Shown: piece after piece, positions 10,694 to 21,341 of the stretch
Layout: the number at the start of each line of letters is the position of its first letter
Numbering within the stretch: position 1 is the first letter of the stretch
Assembly (NCBI GenBank): GCA_032622095.1
Contig: CP136061.1
Coordinates: 262,292,077 to 262,356,076, forward strand
Origin: Siphonodentalium dalli
Taxonomy: Eukaryota; Mollusca; Scaphopoda; Gadilida; Siphonodentaliidae
Reading direction: 5' to 3'
Length of the DNA: 64,000 nucleotides
Position numbers and translations under genes: made by a program
Notes under the pieces: generated by a model
Database searches by the model: none
The model's input: only the letters and a program-made list of their open reading frames with translations
What the model was told of the DNA's origin: nothing

Positions 10694-10828
10694 AAACTCA
10701 GCAAAAAATGGCATCCAATCTGTTGGCTGCTGATATAATCTGAACATCCCTACAAACGACGAATAGACCATTCCATTGTATAGGTTCACAACTGAATGGA
10801 ATAATCCACTCAAGTGTGAATAGGTTAA
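10694..10828 (-). mobile_element. L2: family L, cut by the gap
   Basis: Complement of L: CTGAACATCCCTACAAAC, GAATAGACCATTCCATTG, GGAATAATCCACTCAAGTGT and AATAGG-TTAA. The TTAA is shared with C2. Confidence 0.7.
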
Positions 10829-10912
10829 AACCATTTCATGACGGGGGGCTGCGCTAGTGCAGCATTAAAGATCCTGTGCCAGTGCATTCTCTTATATATG
10901 AGTCTCCCATAA
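10825..10912 (-). mobile_element. C2: family C fragment
   Basis: TTAAAACCATTTCATGACGG, GCTGCGCTAGTGCAGCATTA, half of the first hairpin, then a break into L-type sequence at AAATGTTCAGATTGG. Confidence 0.75.
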
Positions 10913-11013
10913 ATGTTCAGATTGGTCGTTTGTTGAACTTATTATCTAAACATTTCCCTCAATAAATACCTGTAGGGCCCCACTTTATTTATCTGTTGTC
11001 TACTTTTATCACC
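10911..11013 (-). repeat. Family L internal fragment
   Basis: Complement of the L interior (GTTGAACTTATTATCTAAAC, TTTATCTGTTGTCTAC). Probably left by rearrangement of the C2/L2 pair. Confidence 0.55.
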
Positions 11014-11216
11014 TTAACCTTTTCAAGATGGGAGGTGCGCTGGTGCAGCATTACAGATCCTGTGTCAATGCATTCTCTTATATAGGCAAGTCTCCCTATG
11101 GGCGCCTCACATATATATATATATGAGAATGCACTGGCTTACAAAGTCAAGGTAAATATTGTTAGGTCAATGCATTATGTTATACATGTGAGACTCCCTA
11201 TGGGAGACTCACATAT

Positions 11217-11598
11217 ATATTTATTGATTGATTGATCAGGGTTTAATGTCGCTTTCAGCAACTAAGGCCATATAAGATGACATTGCCAGTTTTATTGGTG
11301 GAGGAAATCTGCACACTTAAGGCTAATCTAACAGTGATTTCAATGGCTGATAAACCCATCGATCATGTGCGGCAAACTACCGGCCATCGGCGAGTAACCA
11401 CCGGCCATAGGCGAGTAACCACCGCCATAGGCGAGTAACCACCGGCCATAGGCGAGTAACTGGCTACTCCAACAGATAATGATTTTAAGTTACAAATTCC
11501 ATGATGGAAACATGTGGATTTGAATACTCATCGCCAGCGCTGGAGGGCGAGACAGCTCAGAGTTGTACCCCTAACCGACTGAGCCACCAAGGCCCCCT
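11217..11598 (-). mobile_element. tRNA-derived SINE with 11-bp target duplication
   Basis: Read on the minus strand, a tRNA-like head has A box TGGCTCAGTCGG (11575-11586) and B-box core TTCAAATCC (complement of 11516-11524). The body has an AAGCGACATTAAACCCTG block and the tail an ATCAATCAATCAATAA run. GACTCACATAT is duplicated at 11206-11216 and 11599-11609. Pol III promoter and LINE-dependent copying are known for this class; the partner LINE is not seen. Confidence 0.9.
11372..11464. repeat. 21-bp tandem repeat inside the SINE
   Basis: Four to five copies of ACCACCGGCCATAGGCGAGTA between the tRNA-like head and the body. Confidence 0.9.
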
Positions 11599-11664
11599 GA
11601 CTCACATATGTAAGAGAATGCGTTGGCACAGGATTTTCGCAAAATTTCATCCAGTCATGGAAGG

Positions 11665-11717
11665 GTTAATGCATAAGGAACTGAATGGAGGAATCCACTC
11701 AAGAGTGAATAGGTTAA
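11665..11717 (-). repeat. Short family L remnant between C3 and C4
   Basis: GGAACTGAATGGAGGAATCC-ACTCAAGAGTGAATAGG bounded by TTAA on both sides, joining the two C copies. Confidence 0.6.
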
Positions 11718-11960
11718 AACCCTTTCTTGATGGGAGCGTTGGTGCAGCATTAAAGATCCTGTGCCAGTACATTCTCCCATAGGGAGCCTCGTATATATAT
11801 ATGAGAATGCATTGGCCTACAAGGTCAAGATAAATATTGATAGGATGATGTATTCTCTTATATATGTGAGGCTCGCTATGGGAGACTCGCATATATAAGA
11901 GAATGCATTGGCACAGGGTTTTCGCAAAATTTCATGAAGCTCCAGTCATGGAAGTGTTCA
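11714..11960 (-). mobile_element. C4: family C MITE
   Basis: TTAAAACCCTTTCTTGATGG start, two hairpins, and AGCTCCAGTCATGGAAGTG end. The final TTAA is mutated to TTCA. Confidence 0.8.
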
Positions 11961-12106
11961 TACATCAGGAACTGAATGGAAGAATCCACTCAAAAATGGC
12001 ATCTCAACCTTTTGTTTCTGAACATCCCTACAAACAAGGAATAGACCATTCCATTGCAAATGTTGATATCTGAATGGAGGAATCCACTCATGAGTGAATA
12101 GGTTAA
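11957..12106 (-). mobile_element. L3: family L element
   Basis: Two GAATGGAxGAATCCACTCA blocks surround CTGAACATCCCTACAAAC and AATAGACCATTCCATTGC; ends AATAGG-TTAA. That TTAA is also the left flank of B2. Confidence 0.7.
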
Positions 12107-12501
12107 CCCTTTACCCAACAAACCGGCCAAAACCGGCCAATTAAAGCTTCAACAGCCTAAATTATCTTCGGTATGTCTCAATAGAACCATACAAAATGGA
12201 TATCATTGGAACCGGCTCCTTGACCACATTGTGATAGTTACAGTTATGCGCTGTGCCAATGCATTCTCTTATATATGCGAGTCGACCATAGGTCGCCTCG
12301 CATATATAAGAGAATGCATTGGCCTAAAAAAAATCTTTTTTTAACACTATTTACCATTTTTTCTTACATTCTTTAACAATTTTATAATTTTTAATGTGTT
12401 AAGCCAATGCATTCTCTTATATATGCGAGGCGACCTATGGTCGACTCGCATATATAAGAGAATGCATTGGCACAGGCCCCTTCTGTTGGGTAAAGGGTTA
12501 A
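12103..12501 (+). mobile_element. B2: complete family B MITE
   Basis: TTAA both ends, CCCTTTACCCAACAAACC and TTCTGTTGGGTAAAGGG termini, two hairpins of opposite polarity, ACACATT-type spacer. The GTATGTCTC form differs slightly from the usual GTCTGTCTC. Confidence 0.95.
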
Positions 12502-12840
12502 TGCATGAGTCGCCCTAATTGTCATACAAAGGAACAGAATAACGGGACATTTATGTTGTTTTTCAGTTGATTACCTATTCTCTGCTTCCCTCGTGAGCAT
12601 CATTTATGGTAAAATCTATATCTACTCGGCCACTATATAGAGCATAATATGTACTTCCCATACTGCATCGAGCAATTTATGGGATCCTAACATGCTACAA
12701 CCATATTGATACGGGTTTATATGTACATGATATAGATGTTTACTATCTCGGCTAATAGTGTCGTGAATTAGACTATAGTGTTTTGTAGCATGTTGCATGT
12801 ACCACAAGATCATGTTCAGGCTATAAACGCTTTTTAGTGC
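12502..12840. other. Unassigned stretch
   Basis: No repeat or gene recognised. Confidence 0.45.
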
Positions 12841-13390
12841 AATATGTCATGCAACTAATATTGTAGGTACTCATTGGAGATTCTACTGTCAATATGTCAT
12901 GCAACTAATATTATAGGGACTCATCGGAGATTCTACTGTCAATATGTCATGCAACTAATATTATAGGGACTCATCGGAGATTCTACTGTCAATATGTCAT
13001 GCAACTAATATTATAGGGACTCATCCAAGATTCTACTGTCAATATGTCATGCAACTAATATTATATGGACTCATCAGAGATTCTACTGTCAATATGTCAT
13101 GCAACTAATATTATAGGGACTCATCGGAGATTCTACTGTCAATATGTCATGCAACTAATATTATAGGGACTCATCGGAGATTCTACTGTCAATATGTCAT
13201 GCAACTAATATTATAGGGACTCATCGGAGATTCTACTGTCAATATGTCATGCAACTAATATTATAGGGACTCATCGGAGATTCTACTGTCAATATGTCAT
13301 GCAACTAATATTATAGGGACTCATCGGAGATTCTACTGTCAATATGTCATGCAGCTAATATTATAGGGATTCATCAGAGATTCTACTGTC
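12841..13390. repeat. 50-bp satellite, 11 exact-length copies
   Basis: Unit begins AATATGTCATGCAACTAATA and ends ATTCTACTGTC. Period is exactly 50 bp throughout (550 bp) with only point changes, mostly in the first, fourth, fifth and last units. Confidence 0.97.
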
Positions 13391-13568
13391 GAATTGTCGC
13401 GCATCGGAGGATCCTGCTGCCAAGTTGTCACATGAGGATATATGTGCTCGGGTAAAAGTCACAAAATAAATTTGGTCAAAATTGAACTAAGAGGCGACAC
13501 TGTCACAGTGGGACCAAGGATACCACGTGCAGGGCAATTGGGTTTCATTAAGAGTAGCTATATTAACA
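13391..13568. other. Unassigned spacer
   Basis: Follows the satellite. It resembles 10438-10500 only in GGGACxAAGGATACCA. Confidence 0.4.
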
Positions 13569-13785
13569 TACAGTAATGCTCTAATTAATCGACATCTTAA
13601 CCAAAGCAGAATTATGGGTAACTTTTCAGGATTTAGTCGGAAATATGGCTTGTTGCCATTCATCGTAAAGCTCTCCCCGAGAGCTTTCCGATGAATGGCA
13701 ACAAGCCATATTTCCGACTAATTCCTGAAAAGTTATCCATAATTCTGCTGTGGATAAGGAGTTGCTTATTTAGGGCATTACTGTA
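13569..13785. mobile_element. D5: complete family D palindrome
   Basis: TA-CAGTAATGCTC... to GGGCATTACTG-TA. Arms of about 107 bp meet at AGCTCTCCCCGAGAGCT. Tc1/mariner-type CAGT ends and TA duplication; no transposase. Confidence 0.93.
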
Positions 13786-15295
13786 ATTACCCTAGCGAAT
13801 CATTTAACAGGTCTATGTACATCAAATAGCACTGTCAAAAATTTAACTGTTTGGTGACATCTCGCTAAATGACAATTTAAATAGAAATTTATTTCATTTT
13901 GTTCAAACATACATAGCTTCAACTAATTGCTTTGACCTCAATGACTTGGCTGCTATATCATTCATTAACAATCTTAAAGTAACACAAACTACAGCAGTTA
14001 AGGCACCCCAGACACACAGTTATGGGCCCAATATATCATCATATACACATCTATTATTCCATAATACCACATACCATTGTATACTACTTTCTATACATTT
14101 TTTATAGGTAACCAATAAGTGGTCATGCAGTGGGTGTCTGACCAGGTAACACATCATGTAGGGTTAGCGAAAATCACACCTAGTATCCTGGGATGACAGT
14201 CAAGTTATAATTAAATGCTGGCTGATGGCCGGAAGGCTTTTTGATATGTCAAATTAGGATAAGCTGAAAGAAATATGGCCTGAAACCAATTAGTCATATA
14301 ACATTTAATCAAAAAGTGAAGTTGGTACCAAATGTATGGATGACAAGAGAAAGAAGAGGGAATCTGCAAAGCATATGAAAATAGGGGGAAAAAAATAAAG
14401 GAACAGTGACCCAATTATATCATCATATACACATCTATTAAGCTGTAATATCACATACCATTATATTCTACTTTCTATACATGTAAATCAGTAGCTTAGA
14501 CGAAAGAGACATACATGTATACCTGCGCTGAACATAGAATAGAATCTGAATGCAATTGTTCGATATTGCAAATTATTCACCATTCACCTGTGGACACCAT
14601 ACGTACTATAATTTCTACTTCTAATTACTTCTAATTAATGATTGTAAATAAAACTAATACATAAAGAGTATTGCGTGATGTGACAAATCGATCATTACAT
14701 ATAGATATATAGGTTAAACTTGCGTGGTCACTCATCCGTACACTCCCTTGATTCCGAATCCATCTCCAAATGATCGTATACATAATATTATATATCTTAT
14801 AATTGATCACAGTTATTCTATATAATATACCAACGTCCATGCAGCTTACAGACAGAGCAGAGTGTTATTTTAATGACTAATTGGCAGAGATGCCGGAGAA
14901 GGGGGCATGCAGGGGCACTTGCCCCCCCCCTGCCCTGTCCAGGGGAGACCACTGGGCACCGAAAAGTGCACACCTGATTGGTTTGCCCCCCCTTTCCCTT
15001 TGGTACTTATGGCATCCCTGCTAATTGGGGTGGGCAGTAAGACAGCCAATTCATGGATATGCCCTCTCCAAAGCAAGGAACACTCAGCCAATCTGGTGGA
15101 TATATTTATCCCAGATGGGTTAGCATAGATTTTGTTGTTTTTTTCTCTTTTAATCTGCATGAACCTTATTATCTTCACTATTTTTTGTACATATTTTGTT
15201 GGAGTTGCTGTTTGTCAATAAATCAGACTCTCGCGAACTCTCTCTAATGATAATTTTTTTCCATTTTGAAACAACATGCTACATAAATATATAGA
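13786..15295. other. Unassigned 1.5 kb with a local duplication
   Basis: A direct duplication of about 70 bp (ATCATCATATACACATCTAT ... ACTTTCTATACAT) at 14033-14102 and 14416-14482. A GC-rich patch with a C run lies at 14885-15010. Short frames here show no domains. Confidence 0.5.
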
Positions 15296-15925
15296 ACTAG
15301 AAGGTGACCCGACTTCGTCCGGGCCTTGACCTTGAATTGACCATTTTGAAGGTCAAGGTCAGGTGGGGTCACGATTTGACCCGTCCAAAACACTGCCCGG
15401 ACAAAAGTACCCGACAAAAGTACCTGTCGAAATCCATCCGGTTTTACCCGATTTGACCTCGAATTGATCATTTTGAAGGTCAAGGTCATGTCGGGGTCAC
15501 GATTTGACCTGTCCAAAACACTCAGTGGACAAAAGTAACCCTATGTATCAAATTTCGTGGAAATCCCATCAAAATTCGCGATTTGACCTTGAATTGACCC
15601 GATTTCAAGGTCAAGGTCACATCGCACGGGCAAATGAATATGCTTATGAGACTCCCCATACGAAAGTACCCCCACATACCAAGTTTCATCAAAATCCCGT
15701 GATATTCGTGCGTTTGACCTTGAAATGACCCGATTTCAAGGTCAACGTCACGTCGCACAGGCAAATTAATAGGCCCATGTCACTCCCCGGCCGAAAATAC
15801 CCCCACGTACCCCCAAGTTTCATCGAAATCGGTTCGGTCGTTTTCGAGTCCATCGGGAACAGACAGACACACACACAGACACACACACACTGTGAGATCT
15901 TCCAAAATATATAATAGATAATATA
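15296..15925 (+). repeat. F1: family F dispersed repeat
   Basis: Starts CTAGAAGGTGACCCGACTTC, then about four diverged units with TTTGACCTTGAATTGACC and TTCAAGGTCAAGGTCA. Ends with ATCGAAATCGGTTCGG, TTTTCGAGTCCATCGGGA, an ACAGACACACAC run and GATCTTCCAAAATATATAAT. An inverted copy lies at 18693-19398. No reading frame; class unknown. Confidence 0.75.
15353..15744. promoter_or_regulatory. Repeated TCAAGGTCA motifs in F1
   Basis: Perfect TCAAGGTCA at 15353-15361, 15480-15488, 15605-15613, 15611-15619 (overlapping) and 15736-15744. This is the extended half-site known for ERR, SF-1 and FTZ-F1 monomer receptors. Use as binding sites here is inference. Confidence 0.3.
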
Positions 15926-15955
15926 TTCAATGACAATTCATTTCAATGCCAGACT

Positions 15956-16243
15956 ATACACCCGGGATACTAAAATAATATTCTGGATACAGGCAATACA
16001 CCCGGGATACTAAAAACATATTCTGGATGCAGGCAATACACCCGGGATACTAAAATCATATTATGGATACAGGCAATACACCCGGGTTACTAAAATCATA
16101 TTCTGGATACAGGCAATACACCCGGGTTACTAAAATCATATTCTGGATACAGGCAATACACCCGGGATACTAAAATCATATTCTGGATACAGGCAATACA
16201 CCCGGGTTACTAAAATCATATTCTGGATACAGGCAATACACCA
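15956..16243. repeat. 40-bp satellite, 7 copies
   Basis: Unit AATACACCCGGGATACTAAA plus ATCATATTCTGGATACAGGC, period exactly 40 bp, with GGATAC/GGTTAC variants. Confidence 0.96.
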
Positions 16244-16969
16244 TACTGGATATTCACACAGGTTTCTTTATGTGATGATAATCACGAATTATTCCCCATA
16301 TTTCAATGATTATATAAACCACAAACTCCTAGACTCTTATCAAAGCTGTGGTCAGACGTTAATTGTTTAATAAATCAGAGAGGAAACCTGCAATCATAGA
16401 AACCGACAACAGCCGCAGGGTTCCACCCACAACCGACAGAAAAACAAACGACGCCCCGTGGAGTTATATTGTTAATGGTTAAACATGATGCGTACTTCAT
16501 CAAACTTAATATCCGCGAATGTAAACACAGAAGACAATCGTATGGATTGATTGAGTTTTCTTTCATATCAGTCTCCGCGGAACAAACCGGAATAATCATT
16601 ACAAAAACACATCGAGCTTCGACGGTCCGCTAATCTGGTCGAGCCGTAAACACAATAAAGAAATGGTCAATATTCATATATTGAGATTCCAACGGAGACG
16701 GTGGCAGAATATTGGAAATCTCCAATACCATTAAATATAGAATCGTCATTGAGTTTGCCGATTGATTGATTAGCCTTTGATGTGATTTGTATATAAAGAT
16801 GCCCCATTTTTTGCTCGTCAGACAGGCTGTAAATCAAATATGACGCGTAAATTCTCTAAATAAGGAAATCCCTGTACTTACATGTGGATTCTTGAAGCAA
16901 TAACAGATAGACCTATATACCTAAACATATTGTAGAAATAGGAAAACGAATGTGAATGCAATTGTCCAA
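16244..16969. other. Unassigned stretch
   Basis: No repeat partner recognised. A 74-codon minus-strand frame at 16375-16599 has no domain I recognise. Confidence 0.45.
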
Positions 16970-17271
16970 GAACCTCATTCTGCTAAGACCTAGAATAAGA
17001 TTGAAGTTCCCCAGTTTAAGTTGGTGATGTTCACCCATTAGTCACCTCGATTATGCAATTTATCTTATGCAAATTAGGGGATATAGAAACCGAACAGAAA
17101 GAAAAAATTAACTAAAAACATGTTAATTAAAAACATTTGAGACAATAGATACTTCCCTGAAGATGAGGCCTAAGCAGAATGTGGTCCCCAGAGGGTGAAT
17201 TTGGTGATGCTAGCCCGATGTGTGGGACCTCTGTTGGGGACCTCATTCTGCAAATGTCAGATACACTATAT
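16970..17271 (-). mobile_element. E3: family E element, termini decayed
   Basis: AACCTCATTCTGCTAAGACC, then the E body, GAAGATGAGGCCTAAGCAGA, a shortened palindrome and CATTCTGCAAATGTCAGATA. CAAGGCTTG ends are missing. Confidence 0.8.
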
Positions 17272-17413
17272 CCAAACTTGACAGTATATAGTATGTGTTC
17301 ACATTGACCCTGGTTAAAACTTACGAACCTGGCATCACAGCAATATGATATTTATATTCCCGATTCGGTTTCAACAAAGATGATTCAATGAAAGTCGCTG
17401 ACATAACAAAAGG

Positions 17414-17662
17414 TTAACCCTTTATCCAACAGAAGGGCCCTGTGCCAATGCATTCTCTTATATATGCGAGTCGACCATAGGTCGCCTCGCATATATAAGA
17501 GAATGCATTGGCTTAACACATTAAAAATTATAAAATTGTTAAAGAATGTAAGAAAAAATGGTAAAAAGTGTTAAAAAAAGATTTTTTTTAGGCCAATGCA
17601 TTCTCTTATATATGCGAGGCGACCTATGGTTGACTCGCATATATAAGAGAATGCATTGGCAC
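17414..17662 (-). mobile_element. B3: family B MITE, truncated
   Basis: TTAA-CCCTTTATCCAACAGAAG, first hairpin, spacer, second hairpin to GCATTGGCAC. It then breaks into K sequence; the long asymmetric arm and right terminus are missing. Confidence 0.9.
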
Positions 17663-18142
17663 CCTGAAAATCCACATGAAGTTTGGTGATGATCAGATCA
17701 GGGATGTGGTCTGTTGGATACGCCAAAGGATTTAGTCATACACAGAGTAAATTCCAAGATGGATGCTGGTGGCCATGTCAAGATGGCTGCTGGCGGCCAT
17801 GTTTTTCAATGAATTTCGGTCAAAATAGGAGGCTCCGTTCTAGAGGTCACCCTGAAGATCCATATGAAGTTTGGTGATCATCAGATGAGAAATGTGGTCT
17901 GTAGGGTGTGCCAAAAGATTTAGTCATGCAAAGAGTAAAATCCAAGATGGCTGCATGCCAGCACCATGTTTTTCATCAAAAATTGTTTAAATTTTATAGC
18001 TCCCATCTAGAGGTGACTCTAAATCAATTCTCCAATAAATGCGGGCTCCAGGGTGCATATGCCAATGGATTAAAATGTGAACTCCAAGATGGCTGCTGTC
18101 GGCCATGTTTCTAAATACATTTCGGTCAAAATAGGAGTCTCG
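17663..18142 (+). repeat. Family K tandem repeat
   Basis: About three units of 165 bp, each with CCCTGAAxATCCA, ATGAAGTTTGGTGAT, GGATTTAGTCATGCA and CCAAGATGGCTGC blocks. E4 lies at the end. Confidence 0.75.
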
Positions 18143-18285
18143 AATGAGGTCCCTAGAGGGTGAATTTAGTGAAGCTATCCTGCATAGCAGGCTAACATTT
18201 GGCGATGCTAGCCTGCTATGCAGGATAGCGTCACTAAATTCAGCCTCTGGGGACCTCATTCTGCAAATGACAGGCACACTAAACT
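18143..18285. mobile_element. E4: family E palindrome
   Basis: GAATGAGGTCCCTAGAGGGT to CCTCTGGGGACCTCATTCTG-CAAATGACAGGCAC. It follows family K directly, and the palindrome centre carries a duplicated CTATCCTGCATAGCAGG-like segment. Confidence 0.8.
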
Positions 18286-18692
18286 AACTCAGGCTTACAA
18301 GTATCGTATTGGTGCACCTAGTGAACAATCAATACTATAACTTATTTCGGGTAATGGCTCAGGCGTTTTTTGACAGCTAAGTGAATGACAGCATATGCAT
18401 GTGATCGGTGCCTTTGTAAGCTAGCTACCAATCGACTTGTCATTTTGCTCATTCATTCTTCATGGAGAGCAGGGACCAGCCTAAACGTCTTTTCCCTATT
18501 TTTATACCAGGGAGAATTGACTCTCATATACCAATATTCATATGTCTAAACAGCATATTTAAAGTATATTTACTAATTATAATGGTGTTTTTACTAATTA
18601 TAATGGTGTTTTTACTCACTATAATGGTTTATACTGATTATAATGGTGTTTGATGTCTGTGCTATTTCATTCTTCATGAATATTATAAATGG
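18286..18692. other. Unassigned with a short 21-bp tandem
   Basis: TTTTTACTAATTATAATGGTG-type units lie at about 18570-18650; the rest is unrecognised. The ATTATAATGGxGTxTTTACT block also occurs at 62715-62745. Confidence 0.5.
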
Positions 18693-19398
18693 CAATATCT
18701 ATTATATATTTTGGAAGATCTGTGTGTGTGTCTGTGTGTGTGTGTGATCGCGATGGACTCGAAAACGGCCCAGCCGATTTCGATGAAACTTCGTATGTGG
18801 GTGTATTTTCGGCCGGGGGGTGGCATGGGCCTATAAATTTTCAGATCCGAGGTCAACTTTTCACGCGCCGAGGTCAAATCTGTTTTACGCTGTGTTACGG
18901 GACTTTCATTTGAGTTCGGTGCTTACAAATCGATTCGAAACAGCGCGGATAATAAAATGCCAGTCATAATAATGACACTGTGAGAATCTTTCGTGTTTCC
19001 TCTTTCCAACAATATAGAAGTGGTACTATCTTCCATCAGGATAAAAACAATGCGTAACTTCTATGACGTCGTTAGAGGTCATAACGTTAGATCACGTTAA
19101 CGCTTAACCGGCCGATACATTTGACTGTTTCAGACGTCTTGGCTTGATAATTAATGAGCGTGTGTATATGAGGCGCGTTTATATACTTGAGTGGAAATCA
19201 AATCGGGTTAAACTGGCGGATTTTTACGCACGAAATTTGATGCATAGGGTATCTCGGTATCCGCTGGGCCGATTTCCCGGTATCCGCTGGGCCGATTTCC
19301 ACCATTTTTGGGGTGTTGGTGTTTGACCCCACCTGACCTTGACCTTCAAAATGGTCAATTCAAGGTCAAAGCCTGGACGAAGTCGGGTCACCTTCTAG
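18693..19398 (-). repeat. F2: family F, inverted and longer
   Basis: Complement of F1: ATATATTTTGGAAGATC, a GT run, GATGGACTCGAAAACGGCCC at one end and CAAGGTCAAAGCCTGGACGA plus GTCACCTTCTAG at the other. The middle (about 18900-19300) has no partner in F1 and includes a tandem GGTATCCGCTGGGCCGATTT. Confidence 0.7.
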
Positions 19399-19579
19399 TA
19401 TCATATATCAGCCAAAATGGCATTGTTTTATAGTCCTCGGGGAAAATATATCCATTCTAGTAGTTTAATATGAGCTCTGATCTGGAAAGAACTTTAAAAT
19501 GCTAGATGATTTATACCAAAATTTTACTTTTCTTATACAAATACCTCTGAAGTGTTCTTTTTTTTTAAGTTGTGTCACC
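19399..19579. other. Unassigned spacer
   Basis: Nothing recognised. Confidence 0.4.
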
Positions 19580-19687
19580 TTAACCCTTTCAGTGCCAAGT
19601 CCGATTTATGTATCAATAAATTTGAAAAATGATCAAGGAAATATTGGTTGATACAAAAATCGGACTTGCATGGCACTGAAAGGGTTA
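19580..19687. mobile_element. A9: 108-bp mini family A without the hairpin
   Basis: TTAA-CCCTTTCAGTGCCAAGTCC to ACTTGCATGGCACTGAAAGGG-TTAA. Both arms derive from the left A end (CCGATTTxTGTATCAA and complement); the 67-bp hairpin and T-rich spacer are absent. Confidence 0.9.
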
Positions 19688-20237
19688 ACCACAGTTAAGT
19701 TGCTATCGATGACCATGATCAGCAATAACCAACCAATCAATAATCAATAAAACCGACCAATCAATAAAAAACTTACCAACTACAAAGATGAATAGCATTC
19801 TACACGCAGTAGGTCTGTATTAAATCCTCAAAGCTGTGGAGCTACCTCAGCTAGAGAGAGTCTCCTATACTGAAATAACTATTGACGGAAACTGGCTTGC
19901 AGTAAACACGATTCCATTTGGGGAACTGCTACCAAACTCCTCAACACTCTGCGCGGCTGATTGGGTTTGGAGACGGACTGATTGGCATTCCGCGATTGTC
20001 ATCAAGAGTTTGGTCGGAGAATACAAGAAGTTGTTGGATGAGATTAGAACGAGATGAGGTTCTGCTGTGTAAAGCTGAGGGGTCCCTTAACTCTGATTGA
20101 TTACTATTTAGAGATATATTCTACGATCATTTCCAGTATTCTAGAGCATTTTATCTAGTGCAAGCAAATAAAAAATTGCGTTTATGAAAGGCACCGATGG
20201 CCTTCACAGTAGGTATGCATTTAAAACAGTCACATCC
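19688..20237. other. Unassigned, weak coding-like patch
   Basis: A 73-codon open stretch (19836-20057) starts only at GTG, not ATG. It has no recognised domain and no clear splice signals. Not called as a gene. Confidence 0.4.
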
Positions 20238-20615
20238 TTAAAGTGATGTGAAACACTCCGGTTGGGTGATCAAATAGAAATGGAGAATAATCTTACTCAA
20301 AGTAGTTATTTTTACGAATATTAGTCAAAATTTACAACACACACCGTCATTTTTATATATGAATTAAATGCAATGAGCCATGATGGAGAAATCATTTGCG
20401 TTATATATAGTTTATCAGTGATAGTTGCGTCCTGAATCAAGTTGTAAATATTTACAATTGAGCGTTGTTCAAATGAATTTTTCTATGGAGTGGTACGGTT
20501 GATTTGCTTAAATTTTTCGCCGATGTTAGTAGAATGCTACATTCTTCCAGTTGGCATAGCTCCTGGATACTAAGTTATAAGTTTCACGCACCCGAACATG
20601 TCCATAATATGTCTT
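20238..20615 (+). repeat. I1: family I dispersed repeat
   Basis: GTGATGTGAAACACTCCGGT, AAATGGAGAATAATC, CAAAGTAGTTATTTTTAC, ACAACACACACCGTCAT, AGTAGAATGCTACATTC and CACGCACCCGAACATGT in order. Relatives lie at 42580-43010 (inverted), 53150-53435 and 61062-61435. Confidence 0.75.
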
Positions 20616-20682
20616 TTAACCACCAGAAACAGAAAGAATATTAACATACAGACAGATGTCATACCAATCATAAATATTGTAG

Positions 20683-20803
20683 AGAGCTTTCTCACTGAGA
20701 GCTTTCCGATGAATAGCAAAAAGTCATCTTTCCGACTAAATCCTAAAAAGTTACCCCATAATTCTGCTGTGGTTAAGGAGTCGATTATTTAGGGCATAAC
20801 TGT
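20683..20803 (-). mobile_element. D6: single arm of family D
   Basis: Starts near the palindrome centre (CTCACTGAGAGCTTTCCGAT) and runs to GGGCATAACTGTAA. The left arm is absent. Confidence 0.82.
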
Positions 20804-20805
20804 AA

Positions 20806-21012
20806 GAGCATCGCTGGGGTGTGGCTAAATATGCCCGTTAGTTTACTTGTAAAATTGTTATTAAATCAGGTGAAATTTAGTCGGAAAAATACTGATATTC
20901 AAACTTGTCCTGTATTTTTGGCTGAATGACACACATACCAACTTTGGTTCTGATCAAATAATCTAAACTTGAGTTATCAGTCGGAAACCAAAATGTTAAC
21001 GGACAGACTGAT
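20806..21012 (+). repeat. G3: short family G
   Basis: AGAGCATCGCTGGGGTGTGG head, AAATATGCCCGTTAG, one body unit with CTTGTCCTGTATTTTTGG and CGGAAACCAAAATG, then GGACAGACTGATTATA. Adjoins D6. Confidence 0.7.
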
Positions 21013-21341
21013 TATATTTTTTAAACAATAACCCTTTATTGTATTTTGTCAGTGATTGTGATGAAAGATTTAGCTAGGTACTTAAAAAGTCCTTCTGACA
21101 ATTATCCTCTAATCCCATTGTACCATATACCTATAATACATATTTGTTGAGACATATAAATATGTTATAATTAAACTTAAAGTTTTATTGAAAGTGATTA
21201 ATACCCCAGCAATAGATTATTGGTGAAAATCAATGAAGAAAAGTGTAAATATTTTAAACTTTAGATAGATCTCAGGCAGGGATGTAACTGGAAAGCCTTT
21301 GTTGGGGTGTGGTGGGGTGTGTCCACCTTGAAATTTCCAAC
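21013..21341. other. Unassigned stretch
   Basis: Nothing recognised. Confidence 0.4.

Larger units (their letters stand above)
11014..11668 (-). mobile_element. C3: family C, split by a SINE
   Basis: Starts TTAACCTTTTCAAGATGGGA and ends CAGTCATGGAAGGG-TTAA. The first hairpin is complete (11066-11137) and the second is interrupted after GACTCACATAT by the SINE at 11217-11598. Confidence 0.85.

Noticed and set aside
12841-13390. Regular array considered as CRISPR
   Set aside because: Units are adjacent and nearly identical with no unique spacers, in animal-type DNA. The same holds for the 40-, 36-, 58- and 50-bp arrays.
18719-18745. GT microsatellite as a separate locus
   Set aside because: It is the counterpart of the ACAC tail of family F and is part of F2.
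19836-20057. 73-codon frame with somewhat gene-like composition
   Set aside because: Starts only at GTG, not ATG, has no recognised domain and no clear splice sites. Could be an exon but cannot be supported.
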